DNA of 64,000 nt from Candidatus Paceibacterota bacterium (GTDB lineage Bacteria > Actinomycetota > Actinomycetes > Nanopelagicales > Nanopelagicaceae): NCBI GenBank assembly GCA_035530615.1, contig DATKUL010000001.1:124001-188000 (forward strand), read 5' to 3'. Position 1 is the stretch's first letter; every line of letters begins with the position of its first letter. Shown here piece by piece: positions 35,880 to 43,607 of this stretch. The notes beneath the pieces were generated by a model, which was given only the letters and a program-made list of their open reading frames with translations, was not told the DNA's origin and ran no database searches. The position numbers and the translations under genes were made by a program.

Positions 35880-36818
35880 TTACACCACAGTGACCTTCCC
35901 ACCCAAGGACAGAACTCCAAGATCGCCGCGTCCAACCAAGGCTGCCGGTCGAGTCGTCATACTGGCCAGAACTGAATCAAATGGGACTCCAAGGGCCAAA
36001 AGTCGCTGAAATGACTCTTTTAAAGACCCAACTCCCCCTGCCAGGACCCCATCGGAGCGAACAGCCCGGCCATCCCTTACCGTCACCATAAAGGTGCCAA
36101 AGGGGAACGTTCCCTCTCCCAACCCTGCGGGTGAAACCGCGTCATTGGTAACGATAAAACGGTCCGGTGCATTTTCCACTGTGTAGCGGACCAATTCGTC
36201 GGTGAGATGCACGCCATCAACAATGAGTTGGATTGCGATCTCCTCCCGCTCAAGTGCTACTCCTGCAAGCCCAACACCTGGAGTCTGATCCTTGCTCATA
36301 GCATTCCAAATATGAGTCACAGTTGTCGCGCCTGCATCAAACCCGGCATGCGCTTCTTGCGTTGTGGCATTGGAGTGACCCAACGAAACAATCACACCCA
36401 TCTGCGATAAGAATCTAATGGCATCCAAAGCGCCAGGAATTTCAGGTGCGAGAGTAACCATGGTGACCGTCCCAGCACTGAGATATTTTCCTAACAACTC
36501 CTGCGTTGGCTGAGCCAAGAAATTTGTTGGATGCGCTCCAGGTTTCTCTGGCGATAGAAACGGTCCCTCAAGATGGATACCGATCACTTCGGCCTCGTCG
36601 TCTTGAGGCGATCGGCGAACTTCCTCGATCAATTTCATGACTTCGACGGTTCTAATAAGTGGACCTGTGATCAACGTGGGCAAGTATGCGCCGACACCTT
36701 GCGAAAATAGTGAGCGTGAGACTTTGCGAATATCTTCGGCGCTCTGCGCCGTAAGTAGATCAACACCACCGTGCCCATTGACCTGTAGGTCAATAAAGGC
36801 CGGAACCGTTTGTATCAT
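35880..36818 (-). CDS. N-acetylglucosamine-6-phosphate deacetylase-like protein (reduced form)
   Basis: This 312-residue amidohydrolase has the NagA metal and catalytic residues: HLEGPF (Glu-84), SLGHSN (His-148), THIWNAM (His-169), DGVH (His-204) and TNDA (Asp-226). The usual NagA is ~380 residues with a beta-sandwich built from both ends. This one starts directly at PAFIDLQVNGHGG and stops after VLSLGGKVTVV, so both sandwich parts are missing. It should deacetylate an N-acetyl-hexosamine phosphate in the cytoplasm. Its start lies six bases after the SIS-domain gene; it is the last gene of the cassette before infA. Confidence 0.8.
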   Translation of the reverse strand: MIQTVPAFIDLQVNGHGGVDLLTAQSAEDIRKVSRSLFSQGVGAYLPTLITGPLIRTVEVMKLIEEVRRSPQDDEAEVIGIHLEGPFLSPEKPGAHPTNFLAQPTQELLGKYLSAGTVTMVTLAPEIPGALDAIRFLSQMGVIVSLGHSNATTQEAHAGFDAGATTVTHIWNAMSKDQTPGVGLAGVALEREEIAIQLIVDGVHLTDELVRYTVENAPDRFIVTNDAVSPAGLGEGTFPFGTFMVTVRDGRAVRSDGVLAGGVGSLKESFQRLLALGVPFDSVLASMTTRPAALVGRGDLGVLSLGGKVTVV

Positions 36819-36824
36819 TGTCTG

Positions 36825-37862
36825 CTAGACCGTCTTGGTGACTTTTAACAAACCAACGGGAGCATCGGGATTCTTTCCCGCTGAAACTGCCAAGAAGAGG
36901 GCGAATAACTGCAATAGGACGCTATCGGCAATGACGGCATCCATTTCAGATAACTTCGATGCGCCGCCTAAGAAGGTTTCATTGGCAATCCGGGGAAATC
37001 CTGCACCAATCCAGTAGATGTGATTGGTGATCTCTCTGATCCTCTGCACCGTCACTGACATAGCATTCTCGGCGATTCCCATAGGAGCCAAGAAAATTAC
37101 GCGCGAGCCACTATGAAGGGATGAAATTGGACCGTGCAGGTAGTCTGCTGAAGAAAATGATGCGACGGGGATCTTTACTGTCTCTTGAATCTTAAGAGCA
37201 CACTCGTGAGCATTTGCATATGAATAACCTCGGCCCATCGTGGTGACGCCAGAGTCATAATCAAAATGTGAGGCGATATTCTCGATTGTTGGTGCTTGTT
37301 CAAGTGCCTTCTCCGTCTCTTCAATAAGTGCATCAAAATCAACCTTCTCGCCGCTCCAAACAGATACGAAAGTCCGAGCCACCAACAACTCGGCGGAATA
37401 ACTCTTCGTGGCGGCAACTGCCTTCTCTGGGCCGGCATGCAGATACAAATGGCAGTGAGAGATCAATGCCAGTGGACTCTCTTTGTCGTTTGTCATTGCA
37501 AGAAGAGCGGCTCCACCATCACGCGCTGCTTGGCAATAGCGAACTAAGTCCGGAGATTGGCCACTCTGACTCAGTGCGATTACTAATACGTTCTTAAAGC
37601 GGAGTTCGGCACCATAAATGGAAACCACTGATGGAGAGGCCAGACCACACGGAATGCCAATCTTTGTTTCGATCAAGTACTTCAAATACAGGGCCGCGTT
37701 ATCCGAAGTGCCTCGAGCGACGAGGATAACGGAATCAAAAGTAGAAAGAGGCAATTGATTAATCTGTCCAGCCATCTCATCTGCGCTTGCTTTGATTCGC
37801 CGGAAAACTGAAGGAATCTCTTCAATCTCCGAGCGCATTATCATTCCTAATTCATCACCCAT
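36825..37862 (-). CDS. SIS-domain sugar-phosphate isomerase/deaminase (NagB-II / AgaS type)
   Basis: This 345-residue protein has two SIS domains and no glutaminase domain. VIALSQSGQSPDLV and GPEKAVAATKSYSAEL correspond to the GlmS isomerase-half motifs ISQSGET and GPEI-VASTKAF. Proteins of this layout deaminate and isomerise glucosamine- or galactosamine-6-phosphate to a ketose phosphate. AGGATGG lies just before the ATG at 37862. It sits between the permeases and the NagA-like gene, as expected for the step after deacetylation. The cassette also has a NagB-like gene, so the two may share or split substrates. Confidence 0.82.
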   Translation of the reverse strand: MGDELGMIMRSEIEEIPSVFRRIKASADEMAGQINQLPLSTFDSVILVARGTSDNAALYLKYLIETKIGIPCGLASPSVVSIYGAELRFKNVLVIALSQSGQSPDLVRYCQAARDGGAALLAMTNDKESPLALISHCHLYLHAGPEKAVAATKSYSAELLVARTFVSVWSGEKVDFDALIEETEKALEQAPTIENIASHFDYDSGVTTMGRGYSYANAHECALKIQETVKIPVASFSSADYLHGPISSLHSGSRVIFLAPMGIAENAMSVTVQRIREITNHIYWIGAGFPRIANETFLGGASKLSEMDAVIADSVLLQLFALFLAVSAGKNPDAPVGLLKVTKTV

Positions 37863-37890
37863 ACGACCATCCTACAACAACTAAAGGTAC

Positions 37891-38754
37891 TCAACCTTTA
37901 ACAGCACCTGCAGCCAAACCAGCGGTGACTTGGCGTTGGAAAATAAGAGCCACAACGACAGGAGGGATTGCGGCTAAAACACCACCAGCTGCTACCAAAC
38001 CGAAATCTGTTGAATATTTTCCACTAAATTCTGCAACTGCTATCGGGATTGTCTTAGATGCAGAGGTAGAAGTAAAAATGAGGGCATACAAGAATTCGTC
38101 CCAGCAGAGCAATACCGCAAAGAGAACTGCCGAGAACAATCCTGGGCGCATAAGAGGTAGAAGGATTGAACGCAAAGTCATCATTTTACTCGCACCATCA
38201 ATGGTGGCAGCTTCATCAAGTTCCATTGGAATTGAATTAAGGAAACTCGTTAAGGTCCACATAACAAAAGGAGTAATAAAACTCGAGTAGACAATGATTA
38301 GTCCAATTTTTGAATCTAGCAAGTGAAGGCGAGCGAGAATTAAGTAGAGAGGGATAATAATTGCAATTGGTGGCATCATATAACTGGTTAGAAATACAAG
38401 TAATAGTGGTCGCTTGAATTGGAAACGTAAGCGTGACAGCGCATACGCTCCATAGACGCTAACAACTGTGCAAACCAACGCTGTTCCTGCGGCGATAATG
38501 AGAGAGTTCGCCATCGCAATTCGAAACCCTCCTGCTGGAGAATTAAGAGCGCCGGTTGCAATGTCGACCCAGCGTGAGAAATCAAAACGAGATGGCCACC
38601 AACGCAGTGGCCTATCCAGCAGATTCGATGAAGGAGTCAGCGATGCTAGAACCAACCAAATAAACGGTGTTAAAAATAGGAGACTGAAAAAGTAAGCAAC
38701 TGCGTGAATCCACCATGCGGCATATTTCTTTGGCGAAGAATCAACAGATTTCAT
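37891..38754 (-). CDS. Carbohydrate ABC transporter permease, MalG type
   Basis: This 287-residue membrane protein has about six hydrophobic segments and the EAA loop LDEAATIDGASKMMTLRSILLP that contacts the ATPase, the form seen in CUT1 family MalG/UgpE permeases. It pairs with the next gene, a MalF-type permease. Local base composition is AT-rich compared with the ribosomal genes (26 G+C in the 60 bases 38161-38220). No ATPase gene accompanies the permeases. Confidence 0.9.
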   Translation of the reverse strand: MKSVDSSPKKYAAWWIHAVAYFFSLLFLTPFIWLVLASLTPSSNLLDRPLRWWPSRFDFSRWVDIATGALNSPAGGFRIAMANSLIIAAGTALVCTVVSVYGAYALSRLRFQFKRPLLLVFLTSYMMPPIAIIIPLYLILARLHLLDSKIGLIIVYSSFITPFVMWTLTSFLNSIPMELDEAATIDGASKMMTLRSILLPLMRPGLFSAVLFAVLLCWDEFLYALIFTSTSASKTIPIAVAEFSGKYSTDFGLVAAGGVLAAIPPVVVALIFQRQVTAGLAAGAVKG

Positions 38755-38759
38755 CAGAT

Positions 38760-39674
38760 CTACTTGCCTCCCTTATCAAAACCAACATTCACTAAACGCA
38801 TGTAAAAAAGCGCTAATGAGAACGTGACGACAACAATAAGGAGTGCCAAACTTGAGCCATATCCGAAGTTCTGGTTGGAAAATGCCATCTGATATGAATA
38901 CAACGCTAATGAGGTTGTTCCACCGGCCGGTCCACCACGGGTCATAATGTAGACAATGTCAAAGACCTTAAAGGCCTCGATAGTGCGTAGGACCATTGCG
39001 ACTATCAGCACTGGCTTCAATAGCGGCAACATAATTGAAAAGAAAGTACGAAGCGCATTTGCCCCATCAACTTTTGCAGCTTCTAAAACATCGCCAGGAA
39101 TAGTTGTCAGTCCAGCCATAACAAAGAATGCAATAATCGATGAGTTCTTCCATACATCAGCAAAGATCACCATATGCAGGGCAACATTTGGAGTTCCAAG
39201 CCAGGGCTTATAACTCTCAATGACTCCGAGTTGAGTCAAAAGCGCATTCAAGGGGCCATAATCAGCATTAAATATGTATCGCCACATCGTTGCGTTTACC
39301 ACAGTAGGTAACGCCCAAGGTAAAAGAACTGCCGCTCGCAATAACCAGCGCCCACGAATCTTTTGAGACATGAGCAAACCCAAAATTAGACCTAACGACA
39401 TTTCCAATGCAGTCGATAAGACTGTGAAGTAGACAGTTCTACGAAAAGAATCCAGCAAACTTGAATCAGTAAGAGCATTGTGAAAGTTTTTAAATCCAAC
39501 AAAAGGAGTGGCAGTTCCTGGCATCGGAGAGAGCATCTGATGAAATGAGAGCCACACAGTTCGAAGAATCGGCCAAGTGACCAACCCAAATACAACGATC
39601 GCGGCTGGCAACAGCAAAACTGTTGCCAGACCACGGTCGCTGGTGGTGCTCGAACGCTTTTTCAATTGAAGCAA
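38760..39674 (-). CDS. Carbohydrate ABC transporter permease, MalF type
   Basis: This 304-residue permease has six predicted membrane segments and EAA-loop residues PGDVLEAAKVDGANALRTFF. It belongs to the CUT1 UgpA/MalF type. The only plausible start is TTG at 39674, three bases after the binding-protein stop, with no strong ribosome-binding site, so it probably depends on translation of the upstream gene. The region is AT-rich (23 G+C in 39361-39420). Confidence 0.9.
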   Translation of the reverse strand: MLQLKKRSSTTSDRGLATVLLLPAAIVVFGLVTWPILRTVWLSFHQMLSPMPGTATPFVGFKNFHNALTDSSLLDSFRRTVYFTVLSTALEMSLGLILGLLMSQKIRGRWLLRAAVLLPWALPTVVNATMWRYIFNADYGPLNALLTQLGVIESYKPWLGTPNVALHMVIFADVWKNSSIIAFFVMAGLTTIPGDVLEAAKVDGANALRTFFSIMLPLLKPVLIVAMVLRTIEAFKVFDIVYIMTRGGPAGGTTSLALYSYQMAFSNQNFGYGSSLALLIVVVTFSLALFYMRLVNVGFDKGGK

Positions 39675-39677
39675 CTA

Positions 39678-40991
39678 TTAGCCAGCCAAGAGTTTGTTAA
39701 CTTCAGCCTCGGCATCTTTAAGCGCCTTAGCCGGGGTAACAGAACCAGTGAGAGCTTTCTGAATTGCAACTTGCAATTTCTGTGAAACGGCGTTGTACTG
39801 CGTAGCAGCTGGACGGTTTACCATGTTAGCTAATTGCTTTTTGGCAACTGGAACCACATTTGGCGCACTGGCAACTACCGCGGCTGACTCATAGGACGCA
39901 CCCCAAATTGGCAATGAATCTGCAACATATTGTTCCTGAATTGCCTGGCTAGAGACGAATTCAGCAAAAGCCCATGCTGCATCTTGATTCTTTGAATTTG
40001 CAGTAATTGAAAGAGCCGAAGAGCCGTTCACACTCTTATGCCCTCCGCCAGAATCTGGAACTTCCCCAATCGCAATCTTTCCTGCCATTTTGGACTGCTC
40101 AGGGTCATTAGCTGCGGCATACATGTATGTCCAGTTCAAACCGATCGAAGCGTCTCCGGCACTTATAAGCTTACGTACATCATCCTCAAGAGCTTGCATT
40201 GAGGATGGGTTGGTTATGCCATCGACAACAGTTTTGCGCATGAATTCCAGCGCTTGCAATGCGCCACCATCTGCGAAAGCTGGCGCTCCGGCTTCATCAA
40301 ATATCTTTCCACCAAAGTCAGCAGTCATGGCTGTCCAATCACAGATCACTGCTTCGGCCTGAGCCCAAGACCAGATCAATGGATATCGAATACCAGCCTT
40401 GGCTTTAATCGCCTTGGCTGCAGTGGCGACACCATCCCAGCTAGATAAAGATGCTTTATCTACGCCTGCCTTTGCTAAATGGTCTTCGTTCCAAAAAAGG
40501 TACTTAGTGTCCAGGAGCCATGGAACACCATAATACTTTCCGTCGTACACGGCTGAATTCAATGCGCCACCAAGGACATCAGTCGCCCAGGTACTAGGAA
40601 TACGATTGCTGATATCTGCGATCAAGCCTTTACTCGCAAATTCGGCTGGCCAGATTACATCAATGAAAACCAGATCGTAGGTACCTGCTGGAGCAGCCGC
40701 GACGATTTTGTCATGCAGTGCCTCATATGGAACATACTCAGGCTTTATTGTCACGCCAGGGTTCTTCGCCGTGAAAGCGGCGATCATTGCATTAATATGT
40801 TCTTCAGAGTAGCCAGCTTGCTTCATAAAAAGCGCACCAAGTGTTCCAGTTAGTGCAGCACCGGTCGCTGATGTTGCATTTGTGGTCTTTGAAGAATCCG
40901 AATTACTTGAACATGAGGCAAGAACGCCTGCAGCACCTAAACCGACGGCACCAACAAGTAAGCCTCTACGAGAAACACGATAATCAGACAA
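39678..40991 (-). CDS. Carbohydrate ABC transporter substrate-binding lipoprotein (Tat-type signal)
   Basis: This 437-residue protein has a twin-arginine signal SRRGLLVG (residues 7-14) and lipobox LASC (Cys-27), followed by a Ser/Thr linker and a family-1 sugar-binding fold (TYDLVFIDVIWPAEFASKG, then WAFAEFVSSQAIQEQYV). It should bind a di- or oligosaccharide outside the membrane, plausibly an amino sugar given the downstream enzymes. The start is TTG with a strong GGGGAGG site five bases away. It heads the run binding protein, two permeases, SIS protein, NagA-like protein. Confidence 0.9.
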   Translation of the reverse strand: MSDYRVSRRGLLVGAVGLGAAGVLASCSSNSDSSKTTNATSATGAALTGTLGALFMKQAGYSEEHINAMIAAFTAKNPGVTIKPEYVPYEALHDKIVAAAPAGTYDLVFIDVIWPAEFASKGLIADISNRIPSTWATDVLGGALNSAVYDGKYYGVPWLLDTKYLFWNEDHLAKAGVDKASLSSWDGVATAAKAIKAKAGIRYPLIWSWAQAEAVICDWTAMTADFGGKIFDEAGAPAFADGGALQALEFMRKTVVDGITNPSSMQALEDDVRKLISAGDASIGLNWTYMYAAANDPEQSKMAGKIAIGEVPDSGGGHKSVNGSSALSITANSKNQDAAWAFAEFVSSQAIQEQYVADSLPIWGASYESAAVVASAPNVVPVAKKQLANMVNRPAATQYNAVSQKLQVAIQKALTGSVTPAKALKDAEAEVNKLLAG

Positions 40992-41113
40992 TTTTTCCTC
41001 CCCTTGCTTCGACGTTTCTTACCCGATTTACCCTATTCTCACTTACCCACGTAGGCAAGAGACCTGATTTTTAGCCGTTTTATACGAATAAATCTTTAAC
41101 GTGGAATAGGTCC

Positions 41114-41905
41114 TCAGTTGGCTTCATTATCAATTACTAATTGCCTATTTGCGCATTCAAAAAAAACACTCGCTGGCCAATCAGAATCGTATGCTCTCCG
41201 CTTGAGGAGTTCTGAAACTGCCTTCTTCTTATGTTTTCCGTGCATAACCATCACCACCCTTTTAGATAGAGATGCGATAGTGTCAATACCAACCGTGACA
41301 CCGTACTGAGGAACATCTTCAACAGATTTAAATTCAGGAAACGTTCCTAAGTTGTCGATACGCGTTGAAAGTGCCACCTCCACAACGCGCGTTTTTGATT
41401 CTCGCGCACTACCTGGTGGATTAAATGCAATATGTCCATCGCTGGCACCACTTGCCAAAATGAAGAAGTCGATGCCGACCTCTCGTAGCCAATTCTCGTA
41501 TTCTTCAGGGCGCTGCGCATCGGGGATGCGAACAGATTTCAATTCGCGAGCCGATCCAGCCGCCGTGTTAAGAGGGTGACCTATTTCTAATTGGGCGAAT
41601 CTGGCACATGAATAATGGGCAGCCGGGTCAATGTTGGAGAACTTCCCTTGGTTCTCAACAACATACTCATCCATCATCGCAATATTTACATGGCTAAGAG
41701 AAATATTCCGCTTCCCAACTTCTTGGGCAAGGGCTTGAAATATCACTCGAGGCGTCCGGCCTCCTGGGCACCCCAGGACAAACTCCCTGCCTTGGATAGA
41801 AGTTTGCTCTATGTCATCAATGATTTGCCTAGCTACGAAATTGCCTATCTCTAATGGGCTATCAAGAACTATTGGAACCACGCAATATCCGATCTCTTGA
41901 AGCAT
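41114..41905 (-). CDS. Glucosamine-6-phosphate deaminase-like protein (NagB family) with altered site
   Basis: This 263-residue protein follows NagB: a phosphate-loop region LGCPGGRTP (usual LGLPTGSTP), MDEY with Asp-79, and SDGHIAFNPPGS with Asp-156 and His-158. NagB has HIAFNEP, whose Glu (E. coli Glu-148) helps catalysis; here the position is Pro-163. The phosphate loop has Gly-Gly-Arg instead of Thr-Gly-Ser/Gly. The protein therefore belongs to the family but may act on a different phosphorylated sugar or have changed activity. It is transcribed from the shared region upstream of the ROK gene. Confidence 0.78.
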   Translation of the reverse strand: MLQEIGYCVVPIVLDSPLEIGNFVARQIIDDIEQTSIQGREFVLGCPGGRTPRVIFQALAQEVGKRNISLSHVNIAMMDEYVVENQGKFSNIDPAAHYSCARFAQLEIGHPLNTAAGSARELKSVRIPDAQRPEEYENWLREVGIDFFILASGASDGHIAFNPPGSARESKTRVVEVALSTRIDNLGTFPEFKSVEDVPQYGVTVGIDTIASLSKRVVMVMHGKHKKKAVSELLKRRAYDSDWPASVFFECANRQLVIDNEAN

Positions 41906-41940
41906 TAAGGGAACTGACCATGCTCTTCTGTCCTGCGGAG

Positions 41941-41968
41941 ACTATAGTACAAAACCATACCATTGCAA
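41941..41968 (-). promoter_or_regulatory. Promoter candidate for the NagB-like gene
   Basis: On the minus strand, TTGCAA (41968-41963) and TATAGT (41946-41941) are separated by 16 bases, 36 bases before the start codon. The region also contains the strings CCATACCA and GATACC, possible half-sites for the GntR regulator, but no clean inverted repeat. Confidence 0.5.
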
Positions 41969-41976
41969 GACAAATC

Positions 41977-41990
41977 TGATACCTTTTCCT
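41977..41990 (+). promoter_or_regulatory. Extended -10 promoter and probable leaderless start for the ROK gene
   Basis: TG-A-TACCTT (41977-41985) is an extended -10 box of TANNNT type. The ATG begins five bases after it, about where transcription would start, and no ribosome-binding site is visible. Leaderless mRNAs are common in actinobacteria. Confidence 0.45.
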
Positions 41991-42779
41991 ATGGTGAAGC
42001 GGATAGGCGTGGATATTGGTGGTACGAAAATTGCGGTCGCAATCATTGATGTATCAGTAGGAAAAGTTCTCAAATCAGTACAAGTTCCGACCCCGCCGGC
42101 GGGAAGCCGAGAAGAGGTCCTTCAGACGATCCGCTCTGCAGTCAGCGCTCTTGGATTAGTCGAAAAACTGCCGATAGGGATCGGAGTGTGTGAGTATGTC
42201 GATAATGCGGGGAGAATACTCTCTTCCTACGCGGTAGATCTCAAAGATGCGAACCTGCCTGCTGAATTTGCCGACCTGGGCGATGTTGTTGTTGGCTCGG
42301 ATGTTCGCGCTGGAGCCATGGCTGAGTTCAGATTTGGTGCCGCCCGTGGCACTGCTTCCACATTTTACGTTTCAGCCGGAACTGGAATTAGTTCGTGCTT
42401 GCTACTAAATGGGGTGCCATTAATCGGAGCACACAGCGTTGCAATCGTACTCGGTGCACCACCAGTCGAAATTCAATCAAGCGGACGAGCACTAGACAAG
42501 AAGCGACAGGAGAGTGATTTGACCGAACCTCAACTTCATGAACTCGTGACACTAGCTGGTCGACGAACTGGTGAAGTGGTAGCAACCATTGTTAATGCCA
42601 TTGATCCTGAACTGATTGTTATCGGCGGAGGTTTGGGATTAAGCGAAACTTTCTTCAATTCTTTGGCCGAAACGGTACTCCTCCTCGCACATAAGGATAC
42701 TCCAAGTCCCTATCGTGTAGTCCCTGCAGAACTTGGTACTGATGCTGGTGTTATTGGTGCCGCATTATTGACATACTAA
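41991..42779 (+). CDS. ROK-family sugar kinase (short form without zinc motif)
   Basis: This 262-residue protein opens with the ROK phosphate loop VDIGGTKIAVA (residues 7-17). VVGSDVRAGAMAEF carries the probable catalytic Asp-104, and VSAGTGISSCLL is the second nucleotide loop. ROK sugar kinases normally have a GH motif and CxCGxxGC zinc site between here and the SGRAL segment; both are missing, and the protein is about 40 residues shorter than the norm. It probably phosphorylates a hexosamine or related sugar, but the substrate is open. It is divergent from the NagB-like gene. Confidence 0.78.
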   Translation: MVKRIGVDIGGTKIAVAIIDVSVGKVLKSVQVPTPPAGSREEVLQTIRSAVSALGLVEKLPIGIGVCEYVDNAGRILSSYAVDLKDANLPAEFADLGDVVVGSDVRAGAMAEFRFGAARGTASTFYVSAGTGISSCLLLNGVPLIGAHSVAIVLGAPPVEIQSSGRALDKKRQESDLTEPQLHELVTLAGRRTGEVVATIVNAIDPELIVIGGGLGLSETFFNSLAETVLLLAHKDTPSPYRVVPAELGTDAGVIGAALLTY

Positions 42780-42844
42780 GTCACGGCGAGAACAGATCAA
42801 CTTGGTGCACTTCCAAATAGTAAGGAATGAACTCGAGGAATTAA

Positions 42845-43594
42845 ATGCCTAATATCTCTGGTCTTCCACAACCACTTTACGAACAAGCGAGTATTGCTAT
42901 CACAAAGAGTCTTCGTGAAGGCGTGTACCGACCTGGTTCACGGCTTCCTTCTGAGCGGGTCATGAGCCAGGCTCTTGGCGTAAGTCGGCTTACTCTGAGA
43001 CATGCCTTAGCTAATCTTGTTAAGCAAGGCCTAGTAGAACAAACTCAAACTCGCGGTTGGTTTGCCGCGCAGACGGTAAGTGAAGGTCAAAATCAATTAT
43101 TGAGTTTTTCCGCCATGGGGGAACTCCGCGGATTAAAGCCCTCCACTCAAATTATTGAATCACAAGTTCATCCAGCGAGTATTGAGGAATCCATTACTCT
43201 GCGAATTGCGCCAGGCTCGGATGTCTTCGATTTAACGAGATTGCGTATGTTAGACGGCATTCCCATTTCTGTAGATCGTTCCCGCCTTTCACTCCAACGT
43301 TTTTCATGGCTATCTAACATCGATTTTAGAAAGGAATCACTTTACAATCAGCTAGAGAAACACGATTGCAAGCCTACGCACGCCGATTATGTCATCAGTG
43401 TAGAAGATGCAGACCAAAAGACGGCTGAACTTCTTCAGGTAGAAATCGGCAAAGGTCTTTTATTGTCAAATGGAACAACCTTTGATCAAGTCGGTTTCCC
43501 AATTTCACTTGATAGAATCCTCTATCGATCAGACCGTTACCGTTTACAGACAAGATTAAACCGAGATAGTTCGAATATCTTCACAGACAAGTGA
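42845..43594 (+). CDS. GntR-family regulator with UTRA domain
   Basis: This 249-residue protein has a winged-helix domain (residues ~10-75, RPGSRLPSERVMSQALGVSR being the recognition region) and a UTRA effector domain (residues ~95-235). That combination is the HutC/NagR/DasR type, whose members bind amino-sugar phosphates. GAGGA lies five bases upstream of the ATG. It follows the ROK gene by 65 bases and is the obvious regulator of the cassette. Operator sites were not confidently found. Confidence 0.88.
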   Translation: MPNISGLPQPLYEQASIAITKSLREGVYRPGSRLPSERVMSQALGVSRLTLRHALANLVKQGLVEQTQTRGWFAAQTVSEGQNQLLSFSAMGELRGLKPSTQIIESQVHPASIEESITLRIAPGSDVFDLTRLRMLDGIPISVDRSRLSLQRFSWLSNIDFRKESLYNQLEKHDCKPTHADYVISVEDADQKTAELLQVEIGKGLLLSNGTTFDQVGFPISLDRILYRSDRYRLQTRLNRDSSNIFTDK

Positions 43595-43607
43595 AAATCA
43601 AGAATCC

